Shown: one piece after another, positions 1-9,563 of the stretch
How positions within the stretch are numbered: the first letter of the stretch is position 1
Layout: the number at the start of each line of letters is the position of its first letter
DNA from: Paenibacillus hexagrammi
Lineage (GTDB): Bacteria > Bacillota > Bacilli > Paenibacillales > NBRC-103111
Assembly (NCBI RefSeq): GCF_021513275.1
Contig: NZ_CP090978.1
Span: forward strand, 4,788,501-4,852,500
Reading direction: 5' to 3'
Length of the DNA: 64,000 bases
Notes under the pieces: model-generated
Seen by the model: the letters and a program-made list of their open reading frames with translations, nothing else
What the model was told of the DNA's origin: nothing
Databases searched by the model: none
Program-made: the position numbers and the translations under genes

Positions 1-1
1 A

Positions 2-142
2 ACGGATATTCAGAAGCCGCTGCAGCATGTAAGGCCGATTGACGTGCCGTTTCGTTTTGACATGACAAACGAATATGGCTTTGGTTTGAATAAAATCGAG
101 CTTGCTATCCTGGCTAGTGAAGCCATGCCACTCGACACTTAA
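2..142 (+). CDS. C-terminal end of an unrecognised protein (partial)
   Basis: An open frame enters from the left edge and stops with TAA at 140-142, giving the last 46 residues of a protein that ends in ASEAMPLDT. There is no start inside the window. I do not recognise the family. Next on this side is a convergent minus-strand gene whose stop is at 274. The 130 bases between them hold no gene that I can see. Confidence 0.4.
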   Translation, partial: TDIQKPLQHVRPIDVPFRFDMTNEYGFGLNKIELAILASEAMPLDT

Positions 143-273
143 AGATCAGCGGCTCCCGCTCAGACTGTAGGATGCCTCTTAGTCAGATTGGTGAACTAGG
201 CAGGACAGGCAGGCTTACGACCTGGAATCAGGCACTGAATTCTTTTACATATAACGGGCTCTACTTTAAATAA

Positions 274-1949
274 CTAAGCCCGGCCCATCAAACGTCCGGC
301 TTTACGGATCAGCTTTTGCAGCGGTGCCGGGAAGTTCTGAACATCTTCCTTCGTTACAACGCGAGTTGCCATCAGCATCACCGGATATAAGACACCTGCT
401 ACAGCGCACACGATGACGGAATTGATGACCGCGTTCATTCGGTACCAAGCAAATGGATGAATATTTGCGTTCGTCAGCCATTCGACGCTTAAACCCACCG
501 CAGCGATTACAATAACCGTCAATGCGATGCCTACTGAGCGTCGTCCGAGAATCGTGAAATCTACTTCTTTACGAATGGTCCGGGTATTCAGCCAGCTCAT
601 CACGATAAAGCACAGACCTGTTGAAATGGTAATTCCATATATACCAAGCCATTGGGCCAGGAGAAAGCTGCCGATCAGCTTGATGGCCAAGCCAATAATG
701 ACATGCACAATAAGCGGCCTCATGCGTCCCATACCCATGAGAACAGCACCTGAGGTCTGCATGGTGATCTGAAACATCGCACTCAACGTCAGCAGCGATA
801 TCATATGTGGTCCGTGAGCCAATCCATATGTAGAATCCTCATACCCGAAAAGCATCAAATCAAGTGGTCTCGCCGCAATACTGATCACAAGAACAGCCGG
901 CAAGCCCGACAAAATAGCAAGCTGAAGCACTCGGGAGGTCTGGTGGCTGACTTGCTTCAAATCCTTTTGGAATAAGCAGCGGAAATAATCGGCACCACGG
1001 ACTGGCTGAGCGCAATGGCTAGAATAATCGGAATCCCCGCAAGCGATTGGGCGCGAGCGCCCATAATCCCCACCAGTCCAAGAGCCTCTTTGTGACCAAT
1101 TGCACCCTCAAGCAGCGGCGTAATAATGGACGTATCGATTAAATACACCAAAGGCACCATCATGGAAAAAACAACGATCGGGATCGAGAGCTTGAACAAT
1201 CCGCGGTAAATGTCGCGGTATCTAGGCATAGCCCCCGTGGATGCGGGTCCAGATTGAGCTGCCGCTGTCTGCTCTCTCGCCAGCTTAGAAGCAGCTGCGT
1301 CTCGTTTTTTAAGCTTAACGGTAAAATAAATCATGACGACAAGCGCTGCGGCGCCTCCTGCTACCCCGCCAAAGGACGCTCCTGCCACCGCCCAGCCCAG
1401 GCTGACCTTCAGCAGGAAATAAGCAAGGACAATGGAGGTAATCAAGCGAAAAATCTGCTCGACAACCTGAGAAATGCCGTTAGGCATCATGTTTTGCCGT
1501 CCTTGAAAGTAACCGCGCATAATGGCAATCAGCGGAAACATCAGCATCGCCGGAGCAATGGCACGGGTCGCTAGTGTAGCATCCGGACCCCCGTGGGAGA
1601 TGGTTTCCGCATAAAGCGGCGCACCTATGTATAGAAGCAGCGTCATAAAAAGGCCCGCGCCAATAGCGAACCAAATTGCGGCTTTATAAATCCTCGCAGC
1701 TTCGGCTTGTCTGCCGAGCGCGTTTTTCTCCGAGATCATTTTGCTTAGCGCACTGGGAATGCCCGCAGTCGCGATGACCAATAACGCGGAATAAAGACTG
1801 AATGCGATGGAATAACTGCCATTGCCAGCATCCCCAAGCAAATGTACAAGCGGGATACGCTGAAAAACGCCGAGAAACCGCGCTACAAGCGCGGCCACGG
1901 TGAGAATGAGCGTCCCTTTTACGAGTGAATCCTTTGTTTCCTTTGTCAA
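274..1949 (-). CDS. SpoVB/YtgP-family polysaccharide or lipid II flippase (frameshifted)
   Basis: Multi-spanning membrane protein of the MATE-like SpoVB/MurJ superfamily, which moves lipid-linked cell wall or spore cortex precursors across the membrane. The N-terminal part (330 codons from a TTG start preceded by AAGGA) and the C-terminal part (228 codons from 960) lie in different frames. Together they make about 558 residues, the usual family length. The first frame ends YSKRI-stop where the second frame reads KDLKQV, so one missing G near 961-963 restores YSKRDLKQV. I see no canonical slippery heptamer, so I treat this as one gene with a sequence error or recent mutation. The ThuA-like gene ends 17 bases upstream and probably shares the transcript. 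SpoVB itself and YtgP cannot be told apart here. Confidence 0.8.
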
Positions 1950-1966
1950 CGTCCGTTCCTTCTCTC

Positions 1967-2689
1967 TTATTTACCTTGAATTGTTTCAAGCGGCTTGTGA
2001 TTGCCGTAATAATGTCTTACGCCATGCACGGGCGCGGCCCACTTGATGCCGTTCTTAATGACTTTGAGCACATTGGCGTTATAATATGTCGGATGAGTTT
2101 CATGCCCGGGCCGGAAGTAGAAGACTTTGCCGTTCCCTCTGTGATAGGTGCAGCCGCTGCGGAACACTTCTCCGCCCTCGAACCAGCTGATGAAGACCAG
2201 CTCATCCGGAGCCGGAATGTCAAAATGCTCACCGTACATTTCCTCATGCTCAAGCTCGAAATACTGATCCAGCCCTTCTGCAATCGGATGTGCGGGATCG
2301 ACGACCCAGATTCGTTCCTTCTCATTGGCTTCTCTCCACTTGAGATCGCACGAGGTGCCCATCAGCCTCTTGAAGATTTTGGAGAAGTGACCGGAATGCA
2401 GAACGATAAGTCCCATCCCTTGAAGCACTCTCTGCTGAACGCGGTCCACGATTTCGTCTGCGACTTGGTCATGCCCCATATGACCCCACCAGATGAGCAC
2501 ATCTGTGCCGTCCAGCACCTCTTGGGTCAATCCGTGCTCGGGCTGCTCAAGCGTAGCTGTGCGGACCTCAAACGCTCCATCGGCAATTCCTTCTGCTATC
2601 GCATTATGAATGCCTTTGGGATATACCTCCTGAACTTCCTTGTGAGTCTGTTCATGCAAATTCTCATTCCATACCGTAACCCGTATCAT
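1967..2689 (-). CDS. ThuA-like (trehalose utilization family) protein
   Basis: A soluble protein of about 240 residues resembling the ThuA family, which has a class I glutamine-amidotransferase-like fold and is associated with sugar catabolism. Visible landmarks are the N-terminal [13 protein letters not shown], the central LIWWGHMGH segment, and [20 protein letters not shown] near the C terminus. The start at 2689 is preferred because GGGAGG lies about 11 bases upstream; a longer frame from 2740 has no such site. It lies between the DUF456 gene and the flippase gene on the same strand, with short gaps. The substrate cannot be read from sequence. Confidence 0.75.
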   Translation of the reverse strand: MIRVTVWNENLHEQTHKEVQEVYPKGIHNAIAEGIADGAFEVRTATLEQPEHGLTQEVLDGTDVLIWWGHMGHDQVADEIVDRVQQRVLQGMGLIVLHSGHFSKIFKRLMGTSCDLKWREANEKERIWVVDPAHPIAEGLDQYFELEHEEMYGEHFDIPAPDELVFISWFEGGEVFRSGCTYHRGNGKVFYFRPGHETHPTYYNANVLKVIKNGIKWAAPVHGVRHYYGNHKPLETIQGK

Positions 2690-2746
2690 GCCTACAAAAG
2701 CCTCCCTATTCTTGCCTAGCTGACAAAACGCTATGTTCAAGTTAAG

Positions 2747-3232
2747 TTAGTGGGCGAAGATCCAGATAAAGAAGACAGCGATCATCCCTAGCTGCAGGAT
2801 AATTTTCACCAAGGTACTGGCAAAAAAACCAAGAACGGAGCCGATCCCCACTTTAAAAGCTTGTTTCCAGTTCGTTCCTATGATGATTTCACCAAGAACA
2901 GCTCCAATAAAAGGACCGAGAATCAAACCAAAAGCCGGAATGACGAACGGACCGGCAATCAAGCCAATCGTGCTTCCGATTACAGATGCCTTGGAACCGC
3001 CAAACTTCTTAACCCCCAGTGCGCTTACCGCATAATCCGCCACAATGATGATCAGAACGGTCAACGTTTGGATCAGCCAGAACCAAATACCGAATGGCTC
3101 AAACCCGATCATAAAGCCATAGACAAAAAAGGCTCCGTAGATCGCCAGTACACCGGGCAGAACCGGGTAAACGGCACCGACCATTCCCACTACAAATAAT
3201 AGGATAACCAAAATCCAGCCAGTCACTACCAT
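2747..3232 (-). CDS. DUF456 family membrane protein
   Basis: Hydrophobic protein of 161 residues with five or so membrane segments and repeated glycine-rich stretches such as FGLILGPFIGAVLGE, the pattern of the DUF456 (YqgC-like) family. Function unknown in the family. The in-frame TTG at 3241 sits directly on the AAAGGGAG ribosome binding site. The ATG at 3232, nine bases past it, is the better start. It ends 57 bases before the ThuA-like gene on the same strand. Confidence 0.75.
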   Translation of the reverse strand: MVVTGWILVILLFVVGMVGAVYPVLPGVLAIYGAFFVYGFMIGFEPFGIWFWLIQTLTVLIIIVADYAVSALGVKKFGGSKASVIGSTIGLIAGPFVIPAFGLILGPFIGAVLGEIIIGTNWKQAFKVGIGSVLGFFASTLVKIILQLGMIAVFFIWIFAH

Positions 3233-3320
3233 GTGGAGCAACTCCCTTTACTCGAATTTCGGAAACGGTATGTATTGTCAAGCAAAACAATCATCATTTC
3301 GACGCATAACCGTCTAATCG

Positions 3321-4058
3321 TTACTTGAGAATGACCTCATGAATGATCTTCGCTACAGCATGTTCTTCATTGGTTACGGTCGTCATATCTGCAATGCCTT
3401 TGACACGCTCCTGCGCATTACCCATTGCCACGCCAAGCCCCGCAGCCTGAAGCATCGTAATGTCATTCTCGCTGTCGCCCATAGCGACAACCTGAGACAT
3501 GGTGATGCCCAGCAGTTTGCATACGGCTTCTAGTCCGCTCGCTTTACTGATTCCCAGAGGATTCAGCTCAATATTGCAAGGATGCGAGTTGGTGATTTCG
3601 AAGACGCCCCAGCTCTCCGCCGTTTGGCGAATTTTCTTCAGCTTCGGTTCGTTTTCCGTATAATAGCCGAATTTCAGCCATTGGTGGCTCTCTAGGTCAT
3701 CCGGCCAATTATCTCTGTTGAATACGCCGTCTACCGCGTACGCCCACCACCAGGAATCCAGGTCGATGGCGATACCGTGCAGCTTCTCTACGAGGTCTGC
3801 GGACAGGAGCGTTCGCTGGTGCAGCTTACCCGGGGCTTCCCACACTTCGCTGCCGTTCACCGCTACCATCGGGGATTCCAGACCGAGCTCTTCTACGTAA
3901 GGTAAAGCGCTCTGTACGCCGCGTCCTGTTGAAAAGATGACCGTTACACCAGCTTCGATCGCCGTGTGAATGGCTTCCTTATTCGGCTCGCTGATTTCTT
4001 TCGCTTCGGTCAGAAGCGTGCCATCCATGTCGAGCGCCAGCAGTTTGTAGTTTCCCAT
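3321..4058 (-). CDS. Cof-type HAD-IIB phosphatase
   Basis: Protein of 245 residues of the haloacid dehalogenase superfamily, Cof/IIB subgroup, which usually dephosphorylates sugar phosphates or cofactor intermediates in the cytosol. Motif I is DMDGT at residues 10-14 (two aspartates: nucleophile and acid/base), motif II is STGRG near residue 43, and motif IV is MGDSEND near residue 192. ATG at 4058 follows TAGGAGGAGTGT. A dispersed repeat begins just upstream. The natural substrate is not predictable. Confidence 0.85.
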   Translation of the reverse strand: MGNYKLLALDMDGTLLTEAKEISEPNKEAIHTAIEAGVTVIFSTGRGVQSALPYVEELGLESPMVAVNGSEVWEAPGKLHQRTLLSADLVEKLHGIAIDLDSWWWAYAVDGVFNRDNWPDDLESHQWLKFGYYTENEPKLKKIRQTAESWGVFEITNSHPCNIELNPLGISKASGLEAVCKLLGITMSQVVAMGDSENDITMLQAAGLGVAMGNAQERVKGIADMTTVTNEEHAVAKIIHEVILK

Positions 4059-4072
4059 ACACTCCTCCTAAT

Positions 4073-4272
4073 GGGAGGGAGTGTGTGCTTAGGGATAAAG
4101 AATGACCACTACGAGCTTCGGTAATTTCCTCCAATCGCTGTTGTAAACAGGTTCCTTGAAATAATATCGCAGTAGTTAGAACCCGTTTACAAAGGCGACC
4201 GCTGACACTTTTCCGAAAACCACTGAGCTCTCCGTTGGCGCATTCGATGAAGCCTTAAGCAAGACTCCCTCC
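4073..4272. repeat. Dispersed palindromic element, copy 1 (diverged)
   Basis: Intergenic segment related to the copies near 12.7, 14.2, 40.6, 49.5 and 53.0 kb. It carries GATAAAG, then ACGAGCTTCGGTAATTTCCTCC, and on the far side CGACCGCTGACACTTTTCCG followed by ACTGAGCTCTCC. The outer arms at about 4073-4093 and 4252-4272 (GGAGGGAGT...) are inverted copies of each other. It sits between the Cof phosphatase gene and the end of asnB. It is the most diverged of the long copies. Confidence 0.6.
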
Positions 4273-4287
4273 GTATCTCTCGCTTTC

Positions 4288-6162
4288 TTAATGAGCAAAG
4301 ACCGCCTTCTTCGGCAGCTCTTCCATATAAGTCATATGCCACAAGGCAAAGATGTAGATCGTCCAAATGCGGCGCGCGAAGTCTCCCTGCCCATTGCGGT
4401 GCTTCTGGAGCATTTTCTCAACCGTGCCGATGTTGATGTAATCCTCGATGCCGCTGGCTTTGATTTGCTCCAGCAGCGTGTCACCCATTGGACCGTGCAC
4501 CCACTGCCGAAGCGGCACCGGGAAGCCAAGCTTCGGACGGTTCAGGATGAAGTCCGGGATGATGCCCTCCATCGCTTTGCGGAAAATGTACTTGGTCGTC
4601 CCGTTCGCGATGCGGTACTTCGCCGGAATGCGGCGGGCGACTTCATACAGCTCCTTGTCGAGAAACGGCACGCGGAGCTCCAAGGAATGAGCCATCGTCA
4701 TCTTATCGGCTTTCATCAGGATATCGCCCGGCATCCACAGGTTCATATCGATGTACTGCATTCGGCTGACCGGATCCAAATGCTTCGTCATGTTGTAGTA
4801 ATCCGCAGCGATCTGCTGGGGATTCTTGTACGCGCGCAGCATCTCGCTGTCCAACCGCAGAACCTCGGCCTTCATGTCCTCGGTGAAGATTTTCGCGTTC
4901 CCGAGGAAGCGCTCCTCCAGCGGCGTCGTACCGCGCAGCAAGTAGTTACGTCCGGAGATGCCGCTCGGCAGCACTCTGGCAAAGCGGTTCAGCATCCGCT
5001 TGATCGAATGCGGCAAACGCTCGATCGGAGCCAGCGACAGCGGCTCGCGGTAGATGCGGTAGCCGCCGAACAGCTCGTCAGCGCCCTCGCCGGACAGCAC
5101 GACGGTTACGTGCTCGCGCGCCAGCTGAGCCACGTGGTAGAGGGCAATCGCCGAAGGATCTGCTACCGGCTCATCCTGGTGCCAGACCGCTTTAGGCAGC
5201 GTGTTGAAGAAATCATCACGTGTGATGATTTTGTCATAATGCTCCGTACCCAGCGCAGCAGCGGTCTGAGCCGCGATCGGCGTTTCGTTGTTCGGCCCTT
5301 CAAAGCCTACCGAGAACGTACGGATCGGTTCGATGTTGCGCATATGCGTAGCAATAGCCGTCGAATCGATACCGCTCGAGAGGAAGCAGCCGCGCTCAAC
5401 ATCGCTCACCATATGGTGGGCGACGGAATCTTTCAGCTTCTCGCGAATTTGTTCCACATATTCATCGAACGGACGGTCTTCCGGTTCGAACATTGGATCC
5501 CAATACTTATGTATAGACATATCCCCGTCGAAAGTAACCTTCACATAATGGGCCGGAGGCAGCTTCTGGATGCCGTGAAACATCGTGTTGGGCTCAGGCA
5601 CATATTGAAAGGTCAAGTAATTCAGCAGGCTGTCCGTATGAATCAGACGATTCATCCCTTCGGCTGCCAGCAAGCTCTTGATTTCGGAACCAAACAGGAA
5701 TTGACGGTCATTGACATGATAATAAAACGGCTTAATGCCGAAATGGTCGCGCGCTGCGAACAGCTGCTTCTTCTTTTTATCCCAAATCGCAAAGCCGAAC
5801 ATGCCACGAAGGTGCTTAACGCAATCCTCACCGTACTCCTCATACATATGCACGATGACTTCTGTGTCGCTATGTGTGCGGAATTGATGACCGCGCCCCT
5901 GCAGCATGCTTCGAAGCTCTTTATAGTTATAAATTTCTCCGTTAAATATAATCCACACGGAATCATCTTCATTGGTTAATGGCTGATGTCCTTCCTGGAT
6001 GTCAATAATAGACAATCTGCGAAAGCCTAGTCCGACGCGATTATCCGTCCAAAATCCGGAATCATTCGGTCCTCGATGCACGATCACATTCGTCATTTGC
6101 TCCAGCATTGGAATGGACGGTTCTCTATCTTCAAAATACACTACACCTGCAATACCGCACAT
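4288..6162 (-). CDS. asnB: Asparagine synthetase (glutamine-hydrolysing)
   Basis: Converts aspartate, glutamine and ATP to asparagine in the cytosol. It has 624 residues. The N-terminal class II glutaminase domain needs Cys as residue 2, so the ATG of MCGIAGVVYF at 6162 is taken as the start, although a GTG at 6174 is also open. The C-terminal synthetase domain has the PP-loop LSSGIDSTA (about residue 260) and the nucleotide-binding LSGEGADELFGGY. Length matches the bacterial AsnB/AsnO family. No T-box was found in front of it. Its role could be asparagine supply or, as in some Bacilli, amidation linked to the envelope or to sporulation. Confidence 0.95.
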   Translation of the reverse strand: MCGIAGVVYFEDREPSIPMLEQMTNVIVHRGPNDSGFWTDNRVGLGFRRLSIIDIQEGHQPLTNEDDSVWIIFNGEIYNYKELRSMLQGRGHQFRTHSDTEVIVHMYEEYGEDCVKHLRGMFGFAIWDKKKKQLFAARDHFGIKPFYYHVNDRQFLFGSEIKSLLAAEGMNRLIHTDSLLNYLTFQYVPEPNTMFHGIQKLPPAHYVKVTFDGDMSIHKYWDPMFEPEDRPFDEYVEQIREKLKDSVAHHMVSDVERGCFLSSGIDSTAIATHMRNIEPIRTFSVGFEGPNNETPIAAQTAAALGTEHYDKIITRDDFFNTLPKAVWHQDEPVADPSAIALYHVAQLAREHVTVVLSGEGADELFGGYRIYREPLSLAPIERLPHSIKRMLNRFARVLPSGISGRNYLLRGTTPLEERFLGNAKIFTEDMKAEVLRLDSEMLRAYKNPQQIAADYYNMTKHLDPVSRMQYIDMNLWMPGDILMKADKMTMAHSLELRVPFLDKELYEVARRIPAKYRIANGTTKYIFRKAMEGIIPDFILNRPKLGFPVPLRQWVHGPMGDTLLEQIKASGIEDYINIGTVEKMLQKHRNGQGDFARRIWTIYIFALWHMTYMEELPKKAVFAH

Positions 6163-6220
6163 GGTGATACTCACTCCTCCACACCAACATCATTTCTATC
6201 AGTCGAACTTTCGATACATT

Positions 6221-6250
6221 AGTATACCATACCTGCCGACCATACTGGAA
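6221..6250 (-). promoter_or_regulatory. Predicted extended -10 promoter of asnB
   Basis: On the minus strand TGGTATACT (6229-6221) is an extended -10 element, with a weak -35-like TTCCAG 18 bases upstream (6250-6245). It lies about 60 bases before the asnB start. Confidence 0.45.
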
Positions 6251-6297
6251 ATAGAGATGGAGGAGTGTGCGGGACGTTTTGAATCGACCATCCTTCA

Positions 6298-6363
6298 TTA
6301 TAAGAACATAATCGTAATGATCAGACGCTTGAGCGAAGACGAAAGCCGGGTTCTTTTCATCAT
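6298..6363 (-). CDS. Possible 21-residue peptide upstream of asnB
   Basis: A short frame (two adjacent ATGs, basic N terminus MMKRTR, hydrophobic end LIITIMFL, then TAA) is preceded by the very strong site AAAGGGAGGCGGTA. It looks like a signal-peptide start cut off by a stop codon. It could be a real micropeptide, a leader ORF or the relic of a lost exported protein. The ribosome binding site is the main support; no homology is known to me. Confidence 0.25.
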   Translation of the reverse strand: MMKRTRLSSSLKRLIITIMFL

Positions 6364-6563
6364 TACCGCCTCCCTTTCCCTGACGCATAAATGTTTGCTG
6401 AAGGCAACTTTTAAGATAGTTGGTACTGTTGTACCGGTTACAACGATGGTTCGCTTACCTGCTTCATCTTATGCTGGTACATGCCCGAGCGTGCTGTTAT
6501 CCTCGAAAAACGTACATCCGAAATTCCAATAGAGACATCCTTACATAGTTCGGGGCGCAACTA
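6364..6563. other. Intergenic stretch without recognised gene
   Basis: About 200 bases between the small ORF upstream of asnB and the terminator of the penicillin-binding protein gene. I looked for a T-box antiterminator, tRNA-like folds and coding frames with ribosome binding sites and see none convincing on either strand. Confidence 0.4.
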
Positions 6564-6604
6564 CAAAAAAATCGCGGTCCATGCAAAACGCATAGCCGCG
6601 ATTT
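6564..6604 (-). terminator. Rho-independent terminator of the PBP gene
   Basis: On the minus strand AAATCGCGG pairs with CCGCGATTT around an 18-base loop and is followed directly by a T run. It lies 14 bases past the stop codon. Confidence 0.85.
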
Positions 6605-6617
6605 CCCGTTTATTCGA

Positions 6618-8687
6618 TTACCACGGCTTCTTACCGCCGCCGAGCTTAGTCAAGATTCCATCATTGGCTTCATCATATGCCTGGAAAATTTTTGCTGCAA
6701 TCGGAGATGCTCCATAGCGTCCGAAGCCGCCTTCCGGCACAACAACAGCTACAGCGAGCTTAGGATGCTCCACCGGCGCGAACGCGATGAACACCGCATT
6801 TTCAACCGTACCGCCCGCTACCCCTTGCGTGGATGTACCTGTTTTCCTAGCTACGTTGAACGGCAGATCATCAATGCCTTCCGCTCCGCTCTTCATACCA
6901 TGAATGATTGTGTTCCAGTCGCTATTGTTGGAGAATTCCCCGGTTAAGTCATTGAGCACTTCCGGTTCGAATTTCTTCACTAAATCCCCTTCATACGTCC
7001 GGATTTCGTCCACAAACAGCGGCTTCATCCGCTTGCCTCGGCTTGCTAGTGTAGCAGCATACTGCGCGAGCTGAAGGGTTGTCGTTTTCTCATTCTGCCC
7101 CCAAGATGCGTAGACCATCGCGGATTGATAGCTATCCTTCTTAGCATTCCTGATAAAATCGTTCGATCCGGTGTTTTCATTCGGAAGTCCGCTTCCGGTT
7201 TCGACGCCAAGACCGAACTTTGCAAGATATTCCGCCCATTTATCGGTGACGGCCTGATTTTCTCCCCCAAATTTGTTATAGAAAGGAATACCGACCATAG
7301 CAGACATGTACGTATTCGAGGAATGTTCAATAGCACTCGAAGCATTCAGAACGCCGTATGGGTGACTGTCGGAGTTTCGGATGGTGCTTGCGCTTCCTGT
7401 CTTACCAAAGCTGAAAGAGCCGGAATCGTAATACGTGTCAGAAGCAGCGAACAGCTTTTCCTTAAGTCCGATTAGTACAGATAAAGGCTTAATCGTAGAG
7501 CCCATAAATACGATTGAGGAAGGATGCTTGGCGTTTTCTTTTTCCGTCGGGTACTTGGCTTTTGCAGTCGTTATGGAACCATTGGCGATAAATGTTCCGA
7601 TTTGATCATAATCGCTTTGCAAGATACCCCCAGTCCAAACGTTGGAGTCATAGTCCGGGTAATTGGCCATCGTAACCACCCGGCCTGTATCGACCTCCAT
7701 AGCTACTGCAAAGCCAGATGCTGCTTTCGTTCCCCACTTCAAGTATGCATCACTGTTATTTGCGGGATTGGTCAAATATTTAATATGCTCCGCAATAGTC
7801 TTCTCTGCAACCTTCTGAATATCTTTATTGATCGTCAGGTACAAGTTATTCCCTTTGACAGGCGCAGTAATGGTTGCTCTACCGATAATTCTCATTGCCG
7901 CATCTACCGGATATACCTTGCTTCCATTGGTTCCCCTGAGCTCATCCTGGTACATCCGCTCGATTCCATCAAAACCTACGTTCTCCGAGCTTAGATACTC
8001 TTTGCTATTCGGGTTATCCTTGTACATGTCCTGAGAGGTTTGATTGTTGTAGGACTTCAAATAGCCAATTAACTGTGTAGCAATCGTTGTATTGTCTTCT
8101 TCCTTCTCATACATCCGAATACTTTCTTCATTGACTTCCAGCCATTTGTACACATCGCGATGCTCCAGCAGGTAGGCAATCTCTTCCTGGGAGAGATCCG
8201 CTTTGATTCGCCGCGGCACTTGATAATAGCTAGGGGCTTTCGTTTCCTTCTTGTCAATGTCATAGCCCAAATCCATGGCCAGCACGACATCTGCCGGGGT
8301 CAGCTTTTTCGCATCCGGCTTGCCGTATTTGTTAAATACGTCATTGACCAAGCTCGTCGCTAGCGCAATGACTTCATCTTTGTTTTGCTGCCCTGGCTCA
8401 ATCCGGAAAAATAAAGACTGAATCGGAATCGTATAGGCAAGCGGAGATTTATTGGAATCATAGATATTACCGCGAATCGGTGCGATCTTCGTCGTTGTAT
8501 TGGTGTTAGTATTCTCTGCTGCCTTCAAATCCTTCGCCTGCACGAACTGCAGTATAGCCAAACGAACGATCAACACGGAGAAAAGCGTAAACGTAACAAA
8601 GAAAAAGATATTAATTCGAAAGGAAAAGTGCCGCTTCTTCGTAATTTCCTGCTTCTTAGGGTCATCCATCAATGATGATGACTTCAT
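6618..8687 (-). CDS. Class B penicillin-binding protein (transpeptidase)
   Basis: Membrane-anchored D,D-transpeptidase of 689 residues that cross-links peptidoglycan. It has one N-terminal membrane segment (about residues 24-48), a dimerisation/pedestal region starting at APIRGNIYD, and a C-terminal penicillin-binding domain. Active-site motifs are STIK (in FMGSTIKPLS, near residue 393), SSN (EHSSNTYMS) and KTG (ARKTGTSTQ). Size and order match the PbpA/PbpH (PBP2) elongation group rather than the septal PBP2B, which often carries PASTA domains. ATG at 8687 follows AAAGGATGG. A HAD phosphatase gene ends 21 bases upstream, so the two may be co-transcribed. Confidence 0.9.
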   Translation of the reverse strand: MKSSSLMDDPKKQEITKKRHFSFRINIFFFVTFTLFSVLIVRLAILQFVQAKDLKAAENTNTNTTTKIAPIRGNIYDSNKSPLAYTIPIQSLFFRIEPGQQNKDEVIALATSLVNDVFNKYGKPDAKKLTPADVVLAMDLGYDIDKKETKAPSYYQVPRRIKADLSQEEIAYLLEHRDVYKWLEVNEESIRMYEKEEDNTTIATQLIGYLKSYNNQTSQDMYKDNPNSKEYLSSENVGFDGIERMYQDELRGTNGSKVYPVDAAMRIIGRATITAPVKGNNLYLTINKDIQKVAEKTIAEHIKYLTNPANNSDAYLKWGTKAASGFAVAMEVDTGRVVTMANYPDYDSNVWTGGILQSDYDQIGTFIANGSITTAKAKYPTEKENAKHPSSIVFMGSTIKPLSVLIGLKEKLFAASDTYYDSGSFSFGKTGSASTIRNSDSHPYGVLNASSAIEHSSNTYMSAMVGIPFYNKFGGENQAVTDKWAEYLAKFGLGVETGSGLPNENTGSNDFIRNAKKDSYQSAMVYASWGQNEKTTTLQLAQYAATLASRGKRMKPLFVDEIRTYEGDLVKKFEPEVLNDLTGEFSNNSDWNTIIHGMKSGAEGIDDLPFNVARKTGTSTQGVAGGTVENAVFIAFAPVEHPKLAVAVVVPEGGFGRYGASPIAAKIFQAYDEANDGILTKLGGGKKPW

Positions 8688-8708
8688 TGCTTTCCATCCT
8701 TTCCTTGC

Positions 8709-9433
8709 TTACTTTCTGACTTCAAGTTCATCAAACAATTCCATCAGAGAGCGAATGCCTTGGCCTGTATGGTAGTCGTAGCGCAATATTTTGACAGCCT
8801 CGATTCCTTCTTGGTTCGGAGCCCATATATCATTGGTTTCGTGATCGCCGATATACAGCACATCCTTGGCCTCCACATTCGCCATCTTCAGCGCTAAGCG
8901 GAATATCGCGGGGTCCGGCTTCTCCAAACCAACCTCGGTAGACACAATGACAGGGTCAAAGAAATGATATACCCCCTTACTTTTCAAAATGGCTTTCAGG
9001 GTCGGAGCAAAATTGCTGATCACTCCAAGCCGGAGCCCCAGATCACGAAGCCGCTCCAAGCATGGAATGACATCGTCAAACAGTTCATAATAGGCTGGAG
9101 CTGTGTAGATATCGTAGAGTTCATGGCAGCATGCGTGGATTTCATCCGCTGTCCAAGCTTCGTGCGCATCCAGCTTATGAAGCACATATTTGTACAATTC
9201 CACCCAGAATTGACGGTCGGATTCAGGCGTACAAGCCTCAAATGTATCGGTCTTCTTCCCGTAATAAAATAGACGGAATGCTTCGGTGAACAGTTCACCG
9301 ATGTGATCTTCATCGCGATCAAGCTGCGGTCCGCCAAATATTGCTTTAGTATAGCCTGAGCGGCCGGAATCATAAGCAGCGTATCCCCCGCGTCAAAGTA
9401 AATCATCCGGTATTCTTGTATTCTTTTCCCCAT
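8709..9433 (-). CDS. HAD-family hydrolase, subfamily IA (frameshifted)
   Basis: A phosphatase-like protein of about 240 residues. The N-terminal frame starts at 9433 after AAGGGGAATTT and carries motif I (YFDAGDTLL). The rest is in the next frame, with VISNFAPTL, VGLEKPDPAIF and motif IV (YIGDHETND). One missing C near 9321-9331 explains the break: the frames join as LADRQLDRDEDH. Motif I has DAGDT, which keeps both aspartates. Subfamily IA members hydrolyse small phosphorylated metabolites; the substrate is unknown. It sits immediately upstream of the PBP gene on the same strand. Confidence 0.75.
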
Positions 9434-9510
9434 AAATTCCCCTTCATTCTATGTATCCGATACATAATTACTCTTTACTCTCCCTACAGTGTAACACAAC
9501 TTACATGGAA

Positions 9511-9551
9511 GGAAAAAAGAAGCCGAACCCTTGTATAAGGTTGGCTTCTCT
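9511..9551 (-). terminator. Terminator after the transglutaminase-like gene
   Basis: On the minus strand AGAAGCCAACCTT pairs imperfectly with AAGGGTTCGGCTTCT and is followed by TTTTTTCC. It lies 13 bases past the stop at 9564. Confidence 0.75.
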
Positions 9552-9563
9552 GGTCTATGCAGC

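Noticed and set aside
957-963. Programmed -1 frameshift joining the two flippase frames
   Set aside because: No X-XXY-YYZ slippery site or downstream structure is visible, and similar breaks occur in many unrelated genes here, which fits sequence error better.
4291-5979. A 562-codon open frame on the plus strand
   Set aside because: It is antisense to asnB and shows the random Arg/His/Leu-rich composition of a shadow frame.
6163-6617. A T-box leader for asnB
   Set aside because: No AGGGTGG(T)ACCGCG element or antiterminator was found on the minus strand in the gap.
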